A stretch of 47,124 nt of DNA from JAXLQL01 sp046331625 (GTDB taxonomy: Bacteria > Acidobacteriota > Terriglobia > Bryobacterales > Bryobacteraceae), in contig JAXLQL010000043.1 in NCBI GenBank assembly GCA_046331625.1, positions 1-47,124 of the forward strand, read 5' to 3'. Below are positions 18,696 through 26,705 of the stretch, one piece after another. A model generated the notes under the pieces. It searched no databases. It was given only the letters and a program-made list of their open reading frames with translations, and was not told the DNA's origin. Within the stretch, counting starts at the first letter, position 1, and each line of letters begins with the position of its first letter. Position numbers and translations under genes: made by a program.

Positions 18696-19445
18696 AGATC
18701 CCTTTCTCCGAGAAGCGCCGGCCGGCCGAGGGTCGAGTGCCGCCCGGCGATGGACAGCCCGCCGGTTGGTCGCCCGCACCACAGCGCCATCTTTGAACCC
18801 GATGATGCGCCCCGCGTATTGCGCGATGTCGGCCTCGTGCGTCACCACCAACACCGTGAGGCCCTGCTCGCCGTTCAGGCGCTGCAGGATCGCCATGATC
18901 TCGACGCTGGTTCGAGAGTCCAGGGCGCCGGTGGGTTCGTCGGCCATGATGATCGAGGGTCCCGTGACCAGAGCGCGGGCGATCGCCACTCTCTGTTGTT
19001 GCCCACCTGAAAGTTGATTGGGAAGATGATGAGCGCGCTGTTCCATGGCCACGGCTCGCAACGCGGCTCGGCTTCTCGCCTCATGCGCGGCCGGAGGCAC
19101 GCTTCCATAGAGCAGAGGCAGTGCGACGTTCTCGAGCGCGCTGGTTCTGGCGAGCAACTGGTAGCTTTGGAAAACGAACCCGATCTTGCGATTGCGAATC
19201 TCCGCCAGTTGATCGCGGTCGAGGCGGCCTACGTCCACGCCCTCGAGCCAATAGTGACCCGAAGTGGGCCGGTCAAGGCAACCGAGAATGTTCATGAAGG
19301 TCGACTTGCCGGATCCCGATGGACCCATGATCGCCACGAACTCGCCCGAAGCAATTTCGAGCGTCACCTCGCGGAGCGCGTGCACCGCGTTTTCGCCCAT
19401 GCGATACACCTTCCCGAGGTTTTCGACCTGGATCAACTGCGCCAT
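18696..19445 (-). CDS. MacB-like ABC transporter ATP-binding protein
   Basis: The ATPase of the MacAB/LolD-type exporter. Walker A is MGPSGSGKST near residue 40, the Q loop FQSYQLL, the ABC signature LSGGQQQRVAIARAL near 140, Walker B IIMADEPTGALD near 163 and the switch His VTHEADIA near 200. The ATPase domain ends about residue 225 (GRIIGFKDGAVV). The same open frame then continues without a stop through a short linker into the permease N-terminus, to 18411. Whether ATPase and permease are one polypeptide as in classical MacB, or two genes joined by a lost start/stop, cannot be settled in this indel-rich stretch. It lies 14 bases downstream of the MacA-like gene. Confidence 0.88.
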
Positions 19446-19459
19446 GCGCGCGCTCCTTC

Positions 19460-20821
19460 TTAGAACGACGGGCCGCGAGGCCCTCTGGCCGCGGGCTGTG
19501 CGGTGGCAGGTTTGGATCCGGCATCGGACACGATGACGCGGTCGCCCTGGTTGAGCCCGTCTTTGATTTCGGTGAAGCTGCCATTGGAGAGTCCGGTAGC
19601 CACCATGACTTGACGAGGCTGCCCGTCGCCGCCGAGCACATGAACGGCTTGCCGGGAGGAAGGCCGCGTCCTGCTCGACTGCGCGCCGCCCGCCGCGGTG
19701 CCGGTTGGGCGAAAGCGAAACGCCGCATTCGGTACTTGCAGCACATTCGCGGCCGTGTCGGCGAGGATGCGCACGCTCGCCGTCATTCCGGGAAACAGTT
19801 TCATGCCGCTGTTGTCCACGGCCAAAACCACGTCGTAGGTGATGACGTTCTGCGTGTTGATCGGCGCCTGACGAATCTGCAAAACCGATGCCTGGAAGAC
19901 AGTCCCCGGATAAGCATCCACCGTGAACGTGGCCCGCTGGCCGGGGCGCACGCGGCCGATATCGGCTTCATCGACGTTGGTGTCCACTTGCATCCTCGTG
20001 AGGTCCTGGGCGATCTCGAACATGGTGGGAGCCTGGAGAGACGCGGCCACGGTCTGGCCCGCATCCACACGCCGCGAGATCACCGTACCGTCCACCGGCG
20101 CGACGATCCGCGTGTGTTCCAGGTCGAGCTGCGCCTGCGCCAGCGACGCTTCGGCTTGGCGCTCTTGCGCCTTGGCTGATTGCACCTGAGCGAGCGAAAC
20201 CTGATATTGCGCTTCTACTGACTTGACGTTGGCTTCGGCGGCTCGCATCTGCGCCTCCGCCGCCTGCTCGGCGGCCAGCGCTGCCTCGTAGGTGGTGCGC
20301 GCCGTGTCGTTCTCTTCACGGGCGATGATCCCTTGGCGGACCATCTCCTGCCGCCGGTCATACTTCAACTTGGCGTCGCGCACGGTGACATGGGCCTTCT
20401 CGAGATCGGCCGCGAGACTTCCCCGCGCTCCCTTGGAACTCTCGATGTCGGCCTTCACCTTGCTCGCCACCGCTTCGGCGTTCGCGATCGCTGCCCGCGC
20501 ACTATCGACATTGGCCTGCGCCTGCTTGACGCGTGCCTGGAAGATCTCAGGATCGATCAGCGCCACCAACTGTCCTTTCTTCACCTGCGTGTTGAAATCC
20601 GCATAGAGCGTCTTTACGTTGCCCGAAACCTGGCTGCCCACTTGAACCGTGACCACGGCGTTGCAGTTTCCGGTGGCCGCAATCGTCGACTCGATGTCGC
20701 CGCGCGTGACCGGCTCCGTCTTGTATTGCGGCCGGCTCGAGCCACGCAAAAGCGTCAAGCCGCCCACCGCCGCGATTACCCCTACAGCCAAGGCAATTTC
20801 GAGTTTCGACTTACGGGTCAT
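19460..20821 (-). CDS. MacA-like periplasmic adaptor (HlyD/RND membrane fusion family)
   Basis: A 453-residue membrane fusion protein that links an inner-membrane ABC permease to an outer-membrane channel. Residues about 8-25 form the membrane anchor. The first lipoyl half is around VQVGSQVSGNVKTLYADFNT. A very long Ala/Glu/Gln coiled-coil hairpin follows (about 95-225), and the second lipoyl half is IVAPVDGTVISRRVDAGQTV. The beta-barrel reads VDEADIGRVRPGQRATFTVD, and a membrane-proximal domain ends near EIKDGLNQGDRVIV. The macB-like ATPase starts 14 bases downstream. No TolC homologue lies in the window. Confidence 0.93.
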   Translation of the reverse strand: MTRKSKLEIALAVGVIAAVGGLTLLRGSSRPQYKTEPVTRGDIESTIAATGNCNAVVTVQVGSQVSGNVKTLYADFNTQVKKGQLVALIDPEIFQARVKQAQANVDSARAAIANAEAVASKVKADIESSKGARGSLAADLEKAHVTVRDAKLKYDRRQEMVRQGIIAREENDTARTTYEAALAAEQAAEAQMRAAEANVKSVEAQYQVSLAQVQSAKAQERQAEASLAQAQLDLEHTRIVAPVDGTVISRRVDAGQTVAASLQAPTMFEIAQDLTRMQVDTNVDEADIGRVRPGQRATFTVDAYPGTVFQASVLQIRQAPINTQNVITYDVVLAVDNSGMKLFPGMTASVRILADTAANVLQVPNAAFRFRPTGTAAGGAQSSRTRPSSRQAVHVLGGDGQPRQVMVATGLSNGSFTEIKDGLNQGDRVIVSDAGSKPATAQPAARGPRGPSF

Positions 20822-20830
20822 ATCGCCGCC

Positions 20831-21856
20831 TCACCGGGCCAAAGCCCGCAACAGAACTTTCGCTCGCGTTGGCGAGCAGCGCAGGTTCGCCGGGTTGTCG
20901 ATTGCCAGCGTGACCTCATATGCAGGACCACCGGGTGCTGCCAGCGGCGTCGCAGCGATGCTGCTCACTCGAGCTGAGAATCGCAACTCAGGCTTTCCTG
21001 CCACCATGACCGAGCCTCTCTGGCCGGCCTGGACCGCGTCGATCTCATCCGCTGGAACTCGGATGCGCGCCCACAGCCGGGTGAGATCTTCGGCAATTCC
21101 GAACCGGCCTGCACCTTCATCAAGAGCAATCAGTATTCCACTGGCGGGCGCCGTGACCTCAGATCTTCCCAAGCCGGCGCGCGCACGCGACAAGTCCCGT
21201 TCGGCCAATCGCTCGAACTGGCGCGCCCGCATGTAGCTCCGTCTGGCACGGTCCGCATCCAGTTCACGCGCGGCAATGCCATCGCCGTTGGCTCGTGTCC
21301 GGTGCTCCGCCTCAGTCTCGCTTGCAACGGCGTCATCACGAGCGTCGATCGCTCTGTCGCGGTCGAGCGCAGACAGAGCCCCGATGCGGAACCGCCGGTT
21401 GGCGTCGTCGAGTGCGCTTTCCCGATGAATGCGGCGGTCTTCGGCAGCCATGAGGCAATCCTCTCCGGAGAACTCGAGATGCCGTGCTTCCTCGAGTGCC
21501 GCCTCGGCGATTTCCAGCTTGTCCTGCGCCCGCCGCGCGTTCTCGTGAGCGGCTTCGGCACGGGACAGTGCCGCAGCCTCGATCATCTCTCTGGGAACGA
21601 CGCTCTGGCTCTCGCCGATTGGCTGCCCCTTCCGCACCACAGACCCGATCGGCGCCATCAACGTAAGAAGAGGAGCTTCGATTCGATGGGTGACGTCCGG
21701 AATCACGACGCCATCAAACGCGAGTGGCTTTGCCTCCGGCGCGGCTTGCCGGGCGGGCTCAGCGGGTATGTCCTTCGAGATTCCGAAATGCGGTGAAGCG
21801 ATATACAACAGGGCTGCCAGCGCGGTTCCGATCGGGAAAAACCATTTTGCGCTCAT
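20831..21856 (-). CDS. Second HlyD-family membrane fusion adaptor
   Basis: A 341-residue protein with an N-terminal helix (about 4-20), a first lipoyl half (GVVIPDVTHRIEAPLLTLMA with IGSVVRKGQPIGE), a long charged coiled coil from about 95 to 235 rich in Arg, Glu and Ala, a second half (SEVTAPASGILIALDEGAG) and a barrel segment (RIRVPADEIDAVQAGQRGSV). This is the membrane-fusion architecture, but it is shorter than the adjacent MacA-like protein. Its stop is nine bases before the next start. Two adaptors in tandem before one ABC pair is uncommon. It might serve another transporter, form hetero-oligomers with its neighbour, or be a duplicated and diverged copy. It is the first gene of this operon. 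Confidence 0.82.
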   Translation of the reverse strand: MSAKWFFPIGTALAALLYIASPHFGISKDIPAEPARQAAPEAKPLAFDGVVIPDVTHRIEAPLLTLMAPIGSVVRKGQPIGESQSVVPREMIEAAALSRAEAAHENARRAQDKLEIAEAALEEARHLEFSGEDCLMAAEDRRIHRESALDDANRRFRIGALSALDRDRAIDARDDAVASETEAEHRTRANGDGIAARELDADRARRSYMRARQFERLAERDLSRARAGLGRSEVTAPASGILIALDEGAGRFGIAEDLTRLWARIRVPADEIDAVQAGQRGSVMVAGKPELRFSARVSSIAATPLAAPGGPAYEVTLAIDNPANLRCSPTRAKVLLRALAR

Positions 21857-22092
21857 ATCGGCCTCCTGGAATTCCTCTACCTGGAGATGACGCAGTCACT
21901 CCCGCCCGGGCATCTCCCTTGTGGGCGGTATTGTGAGTGGGCTCGGGGAGGGACCGTTGCAGGGCATGCAACCAACACCGTCCTCACCGGCGCCGGATTA
22001 GCGTCTCGGCGGTAGTGCCGCCCGGGCGGGCTGTGGACATCTCTTCCAATGAGCCCCGCGTGGTTGGGAAGGGCGCTCTCGAGGAAAAGAAC
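21857..22092. promoter_or_regulatory. Divergent upstream region of the efflux operon with short inverted repeats
   Basis: A 236-base gap left of the efflux operon start. It holds an inverted repeat GTTGCA-GGGCA-TGCAAC at 21956-21972 and a second short one with arms GGCGG and CCGCC near 22007-22021. Either could be an operator; neither matches a site I can name. No clear promoter boxes were identified. Confidence 0.3.
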
Positions 22093-22378
22093 ATGAACAA
22101 GAGAATTCTGCTCGCGCTCTTGCCTGTGATCGCGGTGGATCACACCCGGCCGCATGCGAGTGGGGTGCCGCGCCGCGCGAAACCACCTCATCAAGGACAC
22201 CATGCGTGACTACGGTTACATGGAGCACATGGGCATGGGCGTTCCCCGAAAAATCATCCGCGGCATGAAGACGCACAACGGCACCGAACCAGATCTGATC
22301 GCCGGCCCCGAAGGCGAACAGTTCACGCTGCGCTTGTGGAAGCATCGCCGGCCTGATAGTGACAATGGCTCCGTGTAG
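22093..22378 (+). pseudogene. Junction of a signal-peptide gene start with a C-terminal remnant of an AlbA_2/RecG-like ATP-binding protein
   Basis: Two gene pieces are abutted. At 22093 an ATG behind GAGGAAAAGA opens MNKRILLALLPVIAV, a typical signal-peptide start. From about 22139, in another frame, the reading ITPGRMRVGCRAARNHLIKD, then TMRDYGYMEHMGMGVPRKII, then RGMKTHNGTEPDLI runs to a stop at 22378. The second part matches the C-terminal GHKL-like region of AlbA_2-domain (divergent AAA, RecG-like) regulators, including the GMG-x-x-RKII and NGTEP motifs. About 400 upstream residues of such a protein are missing. The piece is therefore a remnant, probably left by a recombination event at about 22130-22140. 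Repeat copy 2 begins inside its last codons. Confidence 0.6.
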
Positions 22379-22422
22379 GGCTGGCTTCAGCGTGCGCGGG
22401 ACTTCAGTCCCGCCTGCCTACC
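22374..22422 (+). repeat. Composite palindromic repeat, copy 2
   Basis: The core hairpin at 22396-22413 (GCGGGACT, TC, AGTCCCGC) is identical to copy 1. It is preceded by TGTAGGGCTGGCTTCAGC, similar to the copy 1 left part. It lies between the convergent 3' ends of the AlbA_2 remnant and the outer-membrane protein gene. Confidence 0.85.
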
Positions 22423-22447
22423 AGGGTTTCGTCTCGCCGCTGCCTGC

Positions 22448-23092
22448 TCAAAACACGAAGCTGAACTCAGCCGCCGTGTTCACCCACATGTCTTTCGTGC
22501 GAATCCCCGGCAACGACCCGAGCGCATCACCCGAGGTAGCCGCGCGGAACACGCGGCTCGAGAATCCCAGCCGGAATTGCTGATAGCGATCGAGCGCCAC
22601 GCTCAACCCGCCCATGCCGTAGTAGCCCCACCCGCTCCGCGATGCGCACACGGGGCAATCGATCCGGTATCCGGAATTGCCGAACGGCTGGCGCACGCGC
22701 TCGGAGTACCGCAGGTACGCTCCGCCGCCTCCGCCGTGGATCTCCACTCGCCGGCCCACGGGCAGAATCGCGCGGCCGCCCATCGGGACCAGATATTGAT
22801 AGTCCTTGATACGCAGGTCGCCGACTTGCGTCTGGTAGTAGGCCTTCACGCTCGCGGCGTGAAAGATGATGTCCATGCCCACATCGGCCTGGAAGTTGCG
22901 GTGGAAGCGGTAGCCGTAACCCCAGCGCACCAACGGACTCGTCGCCAGATACGGCTGCAGTTCCCCTTGGGGCAAGCCTCCGCCGCCACCTACGAAAACA
23001 TGGTTCCTCGGATACCTCGGCTGCGCCGCAGCCGGAATCGCCAGTATGGCCGCGCACAGGAGTGCCGCAGCCGCGCCTTTGCCCAGTTTCAT
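22448..23092 (-). CDS. Small outer-membrane beta-barrel protein
   Basis: A 214-residue exported protein. The signal peptide is MKLGKGAAAALLCAAILAIP then AAAQ. The mature part has alternating hydrophobic and polar strands rich in Gly, Tyr and Phe (VFVGGGGGLPQGE, VRWGYGYRFHRNFQADVGMD, WGYYGMGGLSVAL) and ends WVNTAAEFSFVF, with the terminal aromatic residue of barrel proteins. It resembles OmpW/OmpA-like eight-strand barrels, but no specific family is evident. A pair of Cys near residue 150 (IDCPVCAS) is unusual in a barrel and could form a disulfide in a loop. Confidence 0.65.
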   Translation of the reverse strand: MKLGKGAAAALLCAAILAIPAAAQPRYPRNHVFVGGGGGLPQGELQPYLATSPLVRWGYGYRFHRNFQADVGMDIIFHAASVKAYYQTQVGDLRIKDYQYLVPMGGRAILPVGRRVEIHGGGGGAYLRYSERVRQPFGNSGYRIDCPVCASRSGWGYYGMGGLSVALDRYQQFRLGFSSRVFRAATSGDALGSLPGIRTKDMWVNTAAEFSFVF

Positions 23093-23150
23093 GACTCTGC
23101 CCTCGAATCTGCCTGCTCTGACGCAGCCTTCCGCATTCCGGTTTCGCGAA

Positions 23151-24293
23151 TTACAATTCGCGAAACACTTCCCACAGATTTTGTTTCAACTCGATGCCGA
23201 TTCCGGGTGCCTCGGGCAGGGAGACGCGGCCATCCTTCACCGGATATCCGTCAGCGAATCCGCCGAATGGCTGGAACACGCCCGGGTACGATTCGTTTCC
23301 GTGGAGCCCGAGTCCGGCGGCGATGTGGAGCGCGAACTGGTGTCCGCCATGCGGGATGCAGCGCGCCGCGGACCATTCGTTCTCATCGAGCATGTCGAGA
23401 ATGCGCAGGTACTCCACCAATCCATAGCTCAACGCGGGATCCATTTGCAGGTAGTCGCGCTCGGGGTCGAGCCCGCCATAGCGAATGAGGTTGCGCGAGT
23501 CCGCCATCGAGAACAAGTTTTCGCCCGTGGCGATCGGGTTGCTGGATGCGGCCGCGACTTCGGCGTGGATCTCGAAGTCGAGCGGATCGCACGGCTCTTC
23601 GTACCACTTGAGCTGATACTCGCTGAGCTCGTCGGCATAGTCGATCGCCGTGTCGAGATCGAAGCGGCCATTGGCATCGACAGCGAGTTGCTGGCCCTTG
23701 CCCAGAATGCCGAGCACGGCTTCGATGCGCTCCATATCCTCTGCGATGGGCGCGCCGCCGATCTTGATCTTCACGGTGTTGTATCCGGCGGCGAGGTATC
23801 CTCGCATTTCGTCGAGGAGCTTCGAGACATCCTTGCCCGGATAGTAGTAACCGCCGGCCGCGTAGACGTAGCAGGAATCCTTCACCTTGCCGTGGCGATA
23901 GCGTTCACCGAGAAGTTGGTAGAGCGGCTGTGCATGCGCCTTCGCCAGCAGATCCCACAGAGCCATGTCGAGCGTGCCCACGGCGACGCTGCGCTCGCCA
24001 TGCCCACCCGGTTTTTCGTTGGCCATCATCGCGTCCCAGGCTCTGTGCGGATCGACGATGCCGTCTTCATCGAGCAGCGATTTCGGATCGGCGGCAAGCA
24101 GGCGCGGAATCATGCGGTCGCGCAGGATGCCGCTTTGCGCGTAGCGTCCGTTCGAGTGGAAGCCGTATCCGGTGAAGCCCGAATCGGTGTGGATCGCCAC
24201 CGCCGAGGCCGTCATCTCCGCGAAGCTGATGTAGGCGTTGCGGAGTTCGGAGCGGATGGGCACGACGATGTCGCGAATCTCGGTGATGCGCAT
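23151..24293 (-). CDS. tarD: Enolase-superfamily dehydratase, D(-)-tartrate dehydratase-like
   Basis: A 380-residue mandelate-racemase-subgroup enzyme. Closely conserved stretches are RNAYISFAEMTAS, MANEKPGGHGERSVAVGT, VYAAGGYYYPGK and RCIPHGGHQ with GLHGNESYPGVFQPFGGF, which fit D-tartrate dehydratase better than mandelate racemase or rhamnonate dehydratase. The expected active site is in place: Lys177 in VKIKIGG, metal ligands Asp206 (VDANGR), Glu232 (YEEP) and Glu258 (ATGEN), and His315 (IPHGG). The reaction would be Mg-dependent loss of water from D-tartrate to oxaloacetate. The start at 24293 (MRITEIRD) matches the family N-terminus, though GGAGG lies a long 14 bases upstream; 24314 is the alternative. 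No tartrate transporter is adjacent. Confidence 0.85.
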   Translation of the reverse strand: MRITEIRDIVVPIRSELRNAYISFAEMTASAVAIHTDSGFTGYGFHSNGRYAQSGILRDRMIPRLLAADPKSLLDEDGIVDPHRAWDAMMANEKPGGHGERSVAVGTLDMALWDLLAKAHAQPLYQLLGERYRHGKVKDSCYVYAAGGYYYPGKDVSKLLDEMRGYLAAGYNTVKIKIGGAPIAEDMERIEAVLGILGKGQQLAVDANGRFDLDTAIDYADELSEYQLKWYEEPCDPLDFEIHAEVAAASSNPIATGENLFSMADSRNLIRYGGLDPERDYLQMDPALSYGLVEYLRILDMLDENEWSAARCIPHGGHQFALHIAAGLGLHGNESYPGVFQPFGGFADGYPVKDGRVSLPEAPGIGIELKQNLWEVFREL

Positions 24294-24344
24294 GTTTGAA
24301 AAGAGAACCTCCATTGTACGAAGCTGTATGGAGACCCTCCGGAC

Positions 24345-25388
24345 ATGAAAGCTCGTCTGCTGATTGCCGTGGCGCTGGCCCCTGTGCTCTACGCCGAATC
24401 GAAACGCGTAACCGTACGCGAGACGGCCGGCTTGGCGCGCGCGATGGAGCCGGTGAGTGTCACCGTGGATGGCAAGGAGCGCACGCTCTACGTCACCATC
24501 GGAGCGCGGCAGACCAAGACGTTCCGCATCGAGAAGCTCCGCGCGAAAGAACCGCTCGACCTGCGGCCGACCGATCGCGTAGGGTTCACAGTGGAGAATG
24601 GCATCTTCCTAGCCGACCTCTCCAAGCGCATCGTCAACGGCCAGGAGGAAGACAGCGGAACGTTACGCGCGCTCACGTTCAAGCCGCTCAACGTCACCTT
24701 GAGACGCACGCAGAATCGCATGCACTGGGCGCCGAGCTTTCAGCGCATAGGCGCTCGCGGATACACGAGTATCGCCATGTGGCATCCGGTGCAGCAGCAT
24801 GCGCGGCGTGAAGTGGATGGCGCCATCATCGCCACGCGCGAGGGCTACCATGCGCTCTACCCGGAGATCCGGCTGAGCGCGGAGTACAAGTTCTTCCCGC
24901 ACGTGCCATACTTTCTTTTCCAGGCTTCGATGACCGTGGAGAAACCCATCCAGATGTTTTGGCTGCGCGGGCAAGAGATGACGATGGACGAGTTCTTCAC
25001 GCACGTGGCTTGGCCCGGCCGCGATGGCAAGCCGCGCATCGCCACGTTCGACGAGCGCAAAGCGATTCTCGAGCGCGAGCCGATCCCGGTGGATGCTCCC
25101 TGGGTCGCGTTCCTCAACGAGCCCATGGGCTACGGCTTCGGCGCCGTGTCGCTTGCGTTTCGCGGATCGACGCTCGCCAACGCCGGCGTCCATATCAACG
25201 ACGGGGCCAACAACGGCAAGTACTGGGATCGCTACTTGATCGGACAAAAGGAGACGGCGCTCACACCGGGCGACCGTTACGAAGAAAAGACCGCGTATGT
25301 ACTGTTCCGGAGGCTCGAGGAGTTCCTCGATCAGGAGAAGAAGCTGCGAAATCCCCTGGAGGTGAAAGTGGAGGTGAAGGTCCAGTGA
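24345..25388 (+). CDS. Secreted protein of unknown function
   Basis: A 347-residue protein with a signal peptide (MKARLLIAVALAPVLYA). The mature part is beta-rich, with RVTVRETAGLARAMEPVSVT in the first strands, EIRLSAEYKFFPHVPYFLFQ, DEFFTHVAWPGRDGKPRIAT and FRGSTLANAGVHINDGANNG. The N-terminal ARAMEPVSVTV resembles substrate-binding beta-sandwich starts in some secreted carbohydrate-active proteins, but no catalytic motif was recognised. GGAG lies nine bases before the ATG. It is divergent from the tarD-like gene across 51 bases, and its stop overlaps the GTG start of the flavoprotein gene by four bases (GTGA). That coupling of an exported protein with a cytoplasmic flavoprotein is unexplained. 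Confidence 0.6.
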   Translation: MKARLLIAVALAPVLYAESKRVTVRETAGLARAMEPVSVTVDGKERTLYVTIGARQTKTFRIEKLRAKEPLDLRPTDRVGFTVENGIFLADLSKRIVNGQEEDSGTLRALTFKPLNVTLRRTQNRMHWAPSFQRIGARGYTSIAMWHPVQQHARREVDGAIIATREGYHALYPEIRLSAEYKFFPHVPYFLFQASMTVEKPIQMFWLRGQEMTMDEFFTHVAWPGRDGKPRIATFDERKAILEREPIPVDAPWVAFLNEPMGYGFGAVSLAFRGSTLANAGVHINDGANNGKYWDRYLIGQKETALTPGDRYEEKTAYVLFRRLEEFLDQEKKLRNPLEVKVEVKVQ

Positions 25389-26437
25389 CGGCGCCACGCT
25401 ACGACATCGAGCGTACCTACGATTGGAACTACGTCAACGCTCCCGACTATCCGCTCGAAGTGGAAGTCCCCGAGTGCGAGGGCGAGTGGGACTTCTGCGG
25501 CATCCCCGTGAATTCACCGCTCGGCATCCCGGCCGGTCCGCTGCTCAACAGCCGCTGGATCCGCTACTATGCCGGGCTCGGCTTCGATGTGCTGACTTAC
25601 AAGACCGTGCGATCGCGCTTTCGCCACAGCTATGAGCCGCCGAACCTGCTGCCAGTGCGCGCGGCCGCGCTGCACGGAGCAGGCTCCGAGCTCGAAGCCG
25701 ATTACGAGGCGGATGAGTTCGACAGTTGGGCGATCTCGTTCGGAATGCCTTCGCGGGAGCCTGAAGTCTGGCGCGAAGACGTGGAACGCGCCCGCCGCAT
25801 GCTCGGCCGCGGACAGGTACTTTCGGTTTCGGTGGTGGCATCGCCCGAGCCGGGATGGACGCTCGATCAACTGGCCGACGATTTCGCGCTCTGCGCGGAA
25901 TGGGCCGCCGATGCGGGAGCCGAAGCCATCGAAGCGAACTTCTCGTGCCCCAACGTCTGTTCGCAAGAAGCGGATCTCTATCTCTCGCCGGGATCGAGCG
26001 CGGCCATCGCAGCCGCGATCCGCAACCGCGTCTCGCGGCTGCCGCTGATTCTCAAGATCGGTTTGTTCGAGAACTGCGAGCAGGCTGAAGCGCTGATCGC
26101 CGCCGTGAGCCCGTACGCCGATGCGATCAGCACCACCAACTCGATCAGCGCGCGTGTGCGCGGCGAGTTCGATGGCTTGCGCCGCGGCATCGGTGGCGCC
26201 GCGATCACCTCGCGGTGTCTCGCCGAACTCGACATGCTGGCCGGCATCATTCGCCGCCGCGGATCGCAACTGAAGCTGATCGGCGTGGGCGGCGTGATGA
26301 ACGCCCATGACGTGCAGAACCGTCTCGACGCTGGCGCGCACAACGTCCAGATGGGCACCGCGCCGATGATCGATCCGCTGGTGGGCCTCTGCGTGCGCGA
26401 GCAAGTTGCCATGCGCCAGTTGGCCATGGCACGATAA
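25385..26437 (+). CDS. Dihydroorotate dehydrogenase-like FMN protein
   Basis: A 350-residue TIM-barrel flavoprotein of the DHODH/PreA family. SPLGIPAGPLLNSRWIRYYA starts the barrel, TYKTVRS is the FMN-phosphate-side strand, EANFSCPNVCS is the NFSCPN motif, LILKIGL holds the conserved Lys, ISTTNSI the substrate loop, and IGVGGVMNAHDVQNRLDAGA then VQMGTA the C-terminal phosphate-binding loop. No 4Fe-4S motif is seen, so it is not a complete PreA. The unusual N-terminus (YDIERTYDWNYVNAPDYPLE) suggests a divergent subfamily that may not be the pyrimidine enzyme. The GTG start was chosen for its overlap with the upstream stop. Confidence 0.8.
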   Translation: MTAPRYDIERTYDWNYVNAPDYPLEVEVPECEGEWDFCGIPVNSPLGIPAGPLLNSRWIRYYAGLGFDVLTYKTVRSRFRHSYEPPNLLPVRAAALHGAGSELEADYEADEFDSWAISFGMPSREPEVWREDVERARRMLGRGQVLSVSVVASPEPGWTLDQLADDFALCAEWAADAGAEAIEANFSCPNVCSQEADLYLSPGSSAAIAAAIRNRVSRLPLILKIGLFENCEQAEALIAAVSPYADAISTTNSISARVRGEFDGLRRGIGGAAITSRCLAELDMLAGIIRRRGSQLKLIGVGGVMNAHDVQNRLDAGAHNVQMGTAPMIDPLVGLCVREQVAMRQLAMAR

Positions 26438-26470
26438 AAGTTCGGCCATGTCTTCGGCGGCGGCGGGCAA

Positions 26471-26671
26471 ATCGCGATCACGCTCAACGGCGAAGCCGCG
26501 CGCGTGCCCGCCGGACTCACCGTGGAAAGCTTGCTGCGGCATCTCCAGATCGATGCCGCACGCGTGGCTGTGGAACTGAATCGCGAAATCGTTCGGAAAC
26601 CGGCCTGGACCCAGACTCCGGTCGCGCCCGGCGCTGAGGTGGAGATCGTTCACTTCGTCGGCGGCGGATAG
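26471..26671 (+). CDS. ThiS/MoaD-like sulfur-carrier protein, start codon unclear
   Basis: In the frame that continues directly after the flavoprotein stop codon, the sequence reads IAITLNGEAARVPAGLTVES, LLRHLQIDAARVAVELNREIV and PGAEVEIVHFVGGG before a TAG. This is the ubiquitin-like ThiS fold with the C-terminal Gly-Gly that is adenylated and thiocarboxylated in thiamine thiazole synthesis. No ATG, GTG or TTG stands in frame where the first strand begins; the codon there is ATC (26471). Either ATC initiates, or a base is wrong, or the ATG at 26448 is used with a frameshift. No thiF, thiG or other thiamine gene is in the window. Confidence 0.7.
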   Translation: MAITLNGEAARVPAGLTVESLLRHLQIDAARVAVELNREIVRKPAWTQTPVAPGAEVEIVHFVGGG

Positions 26672-26705
26672 CGTCACCACTCGAATAGCGCGTCCCGGAG
26701 ATCTC

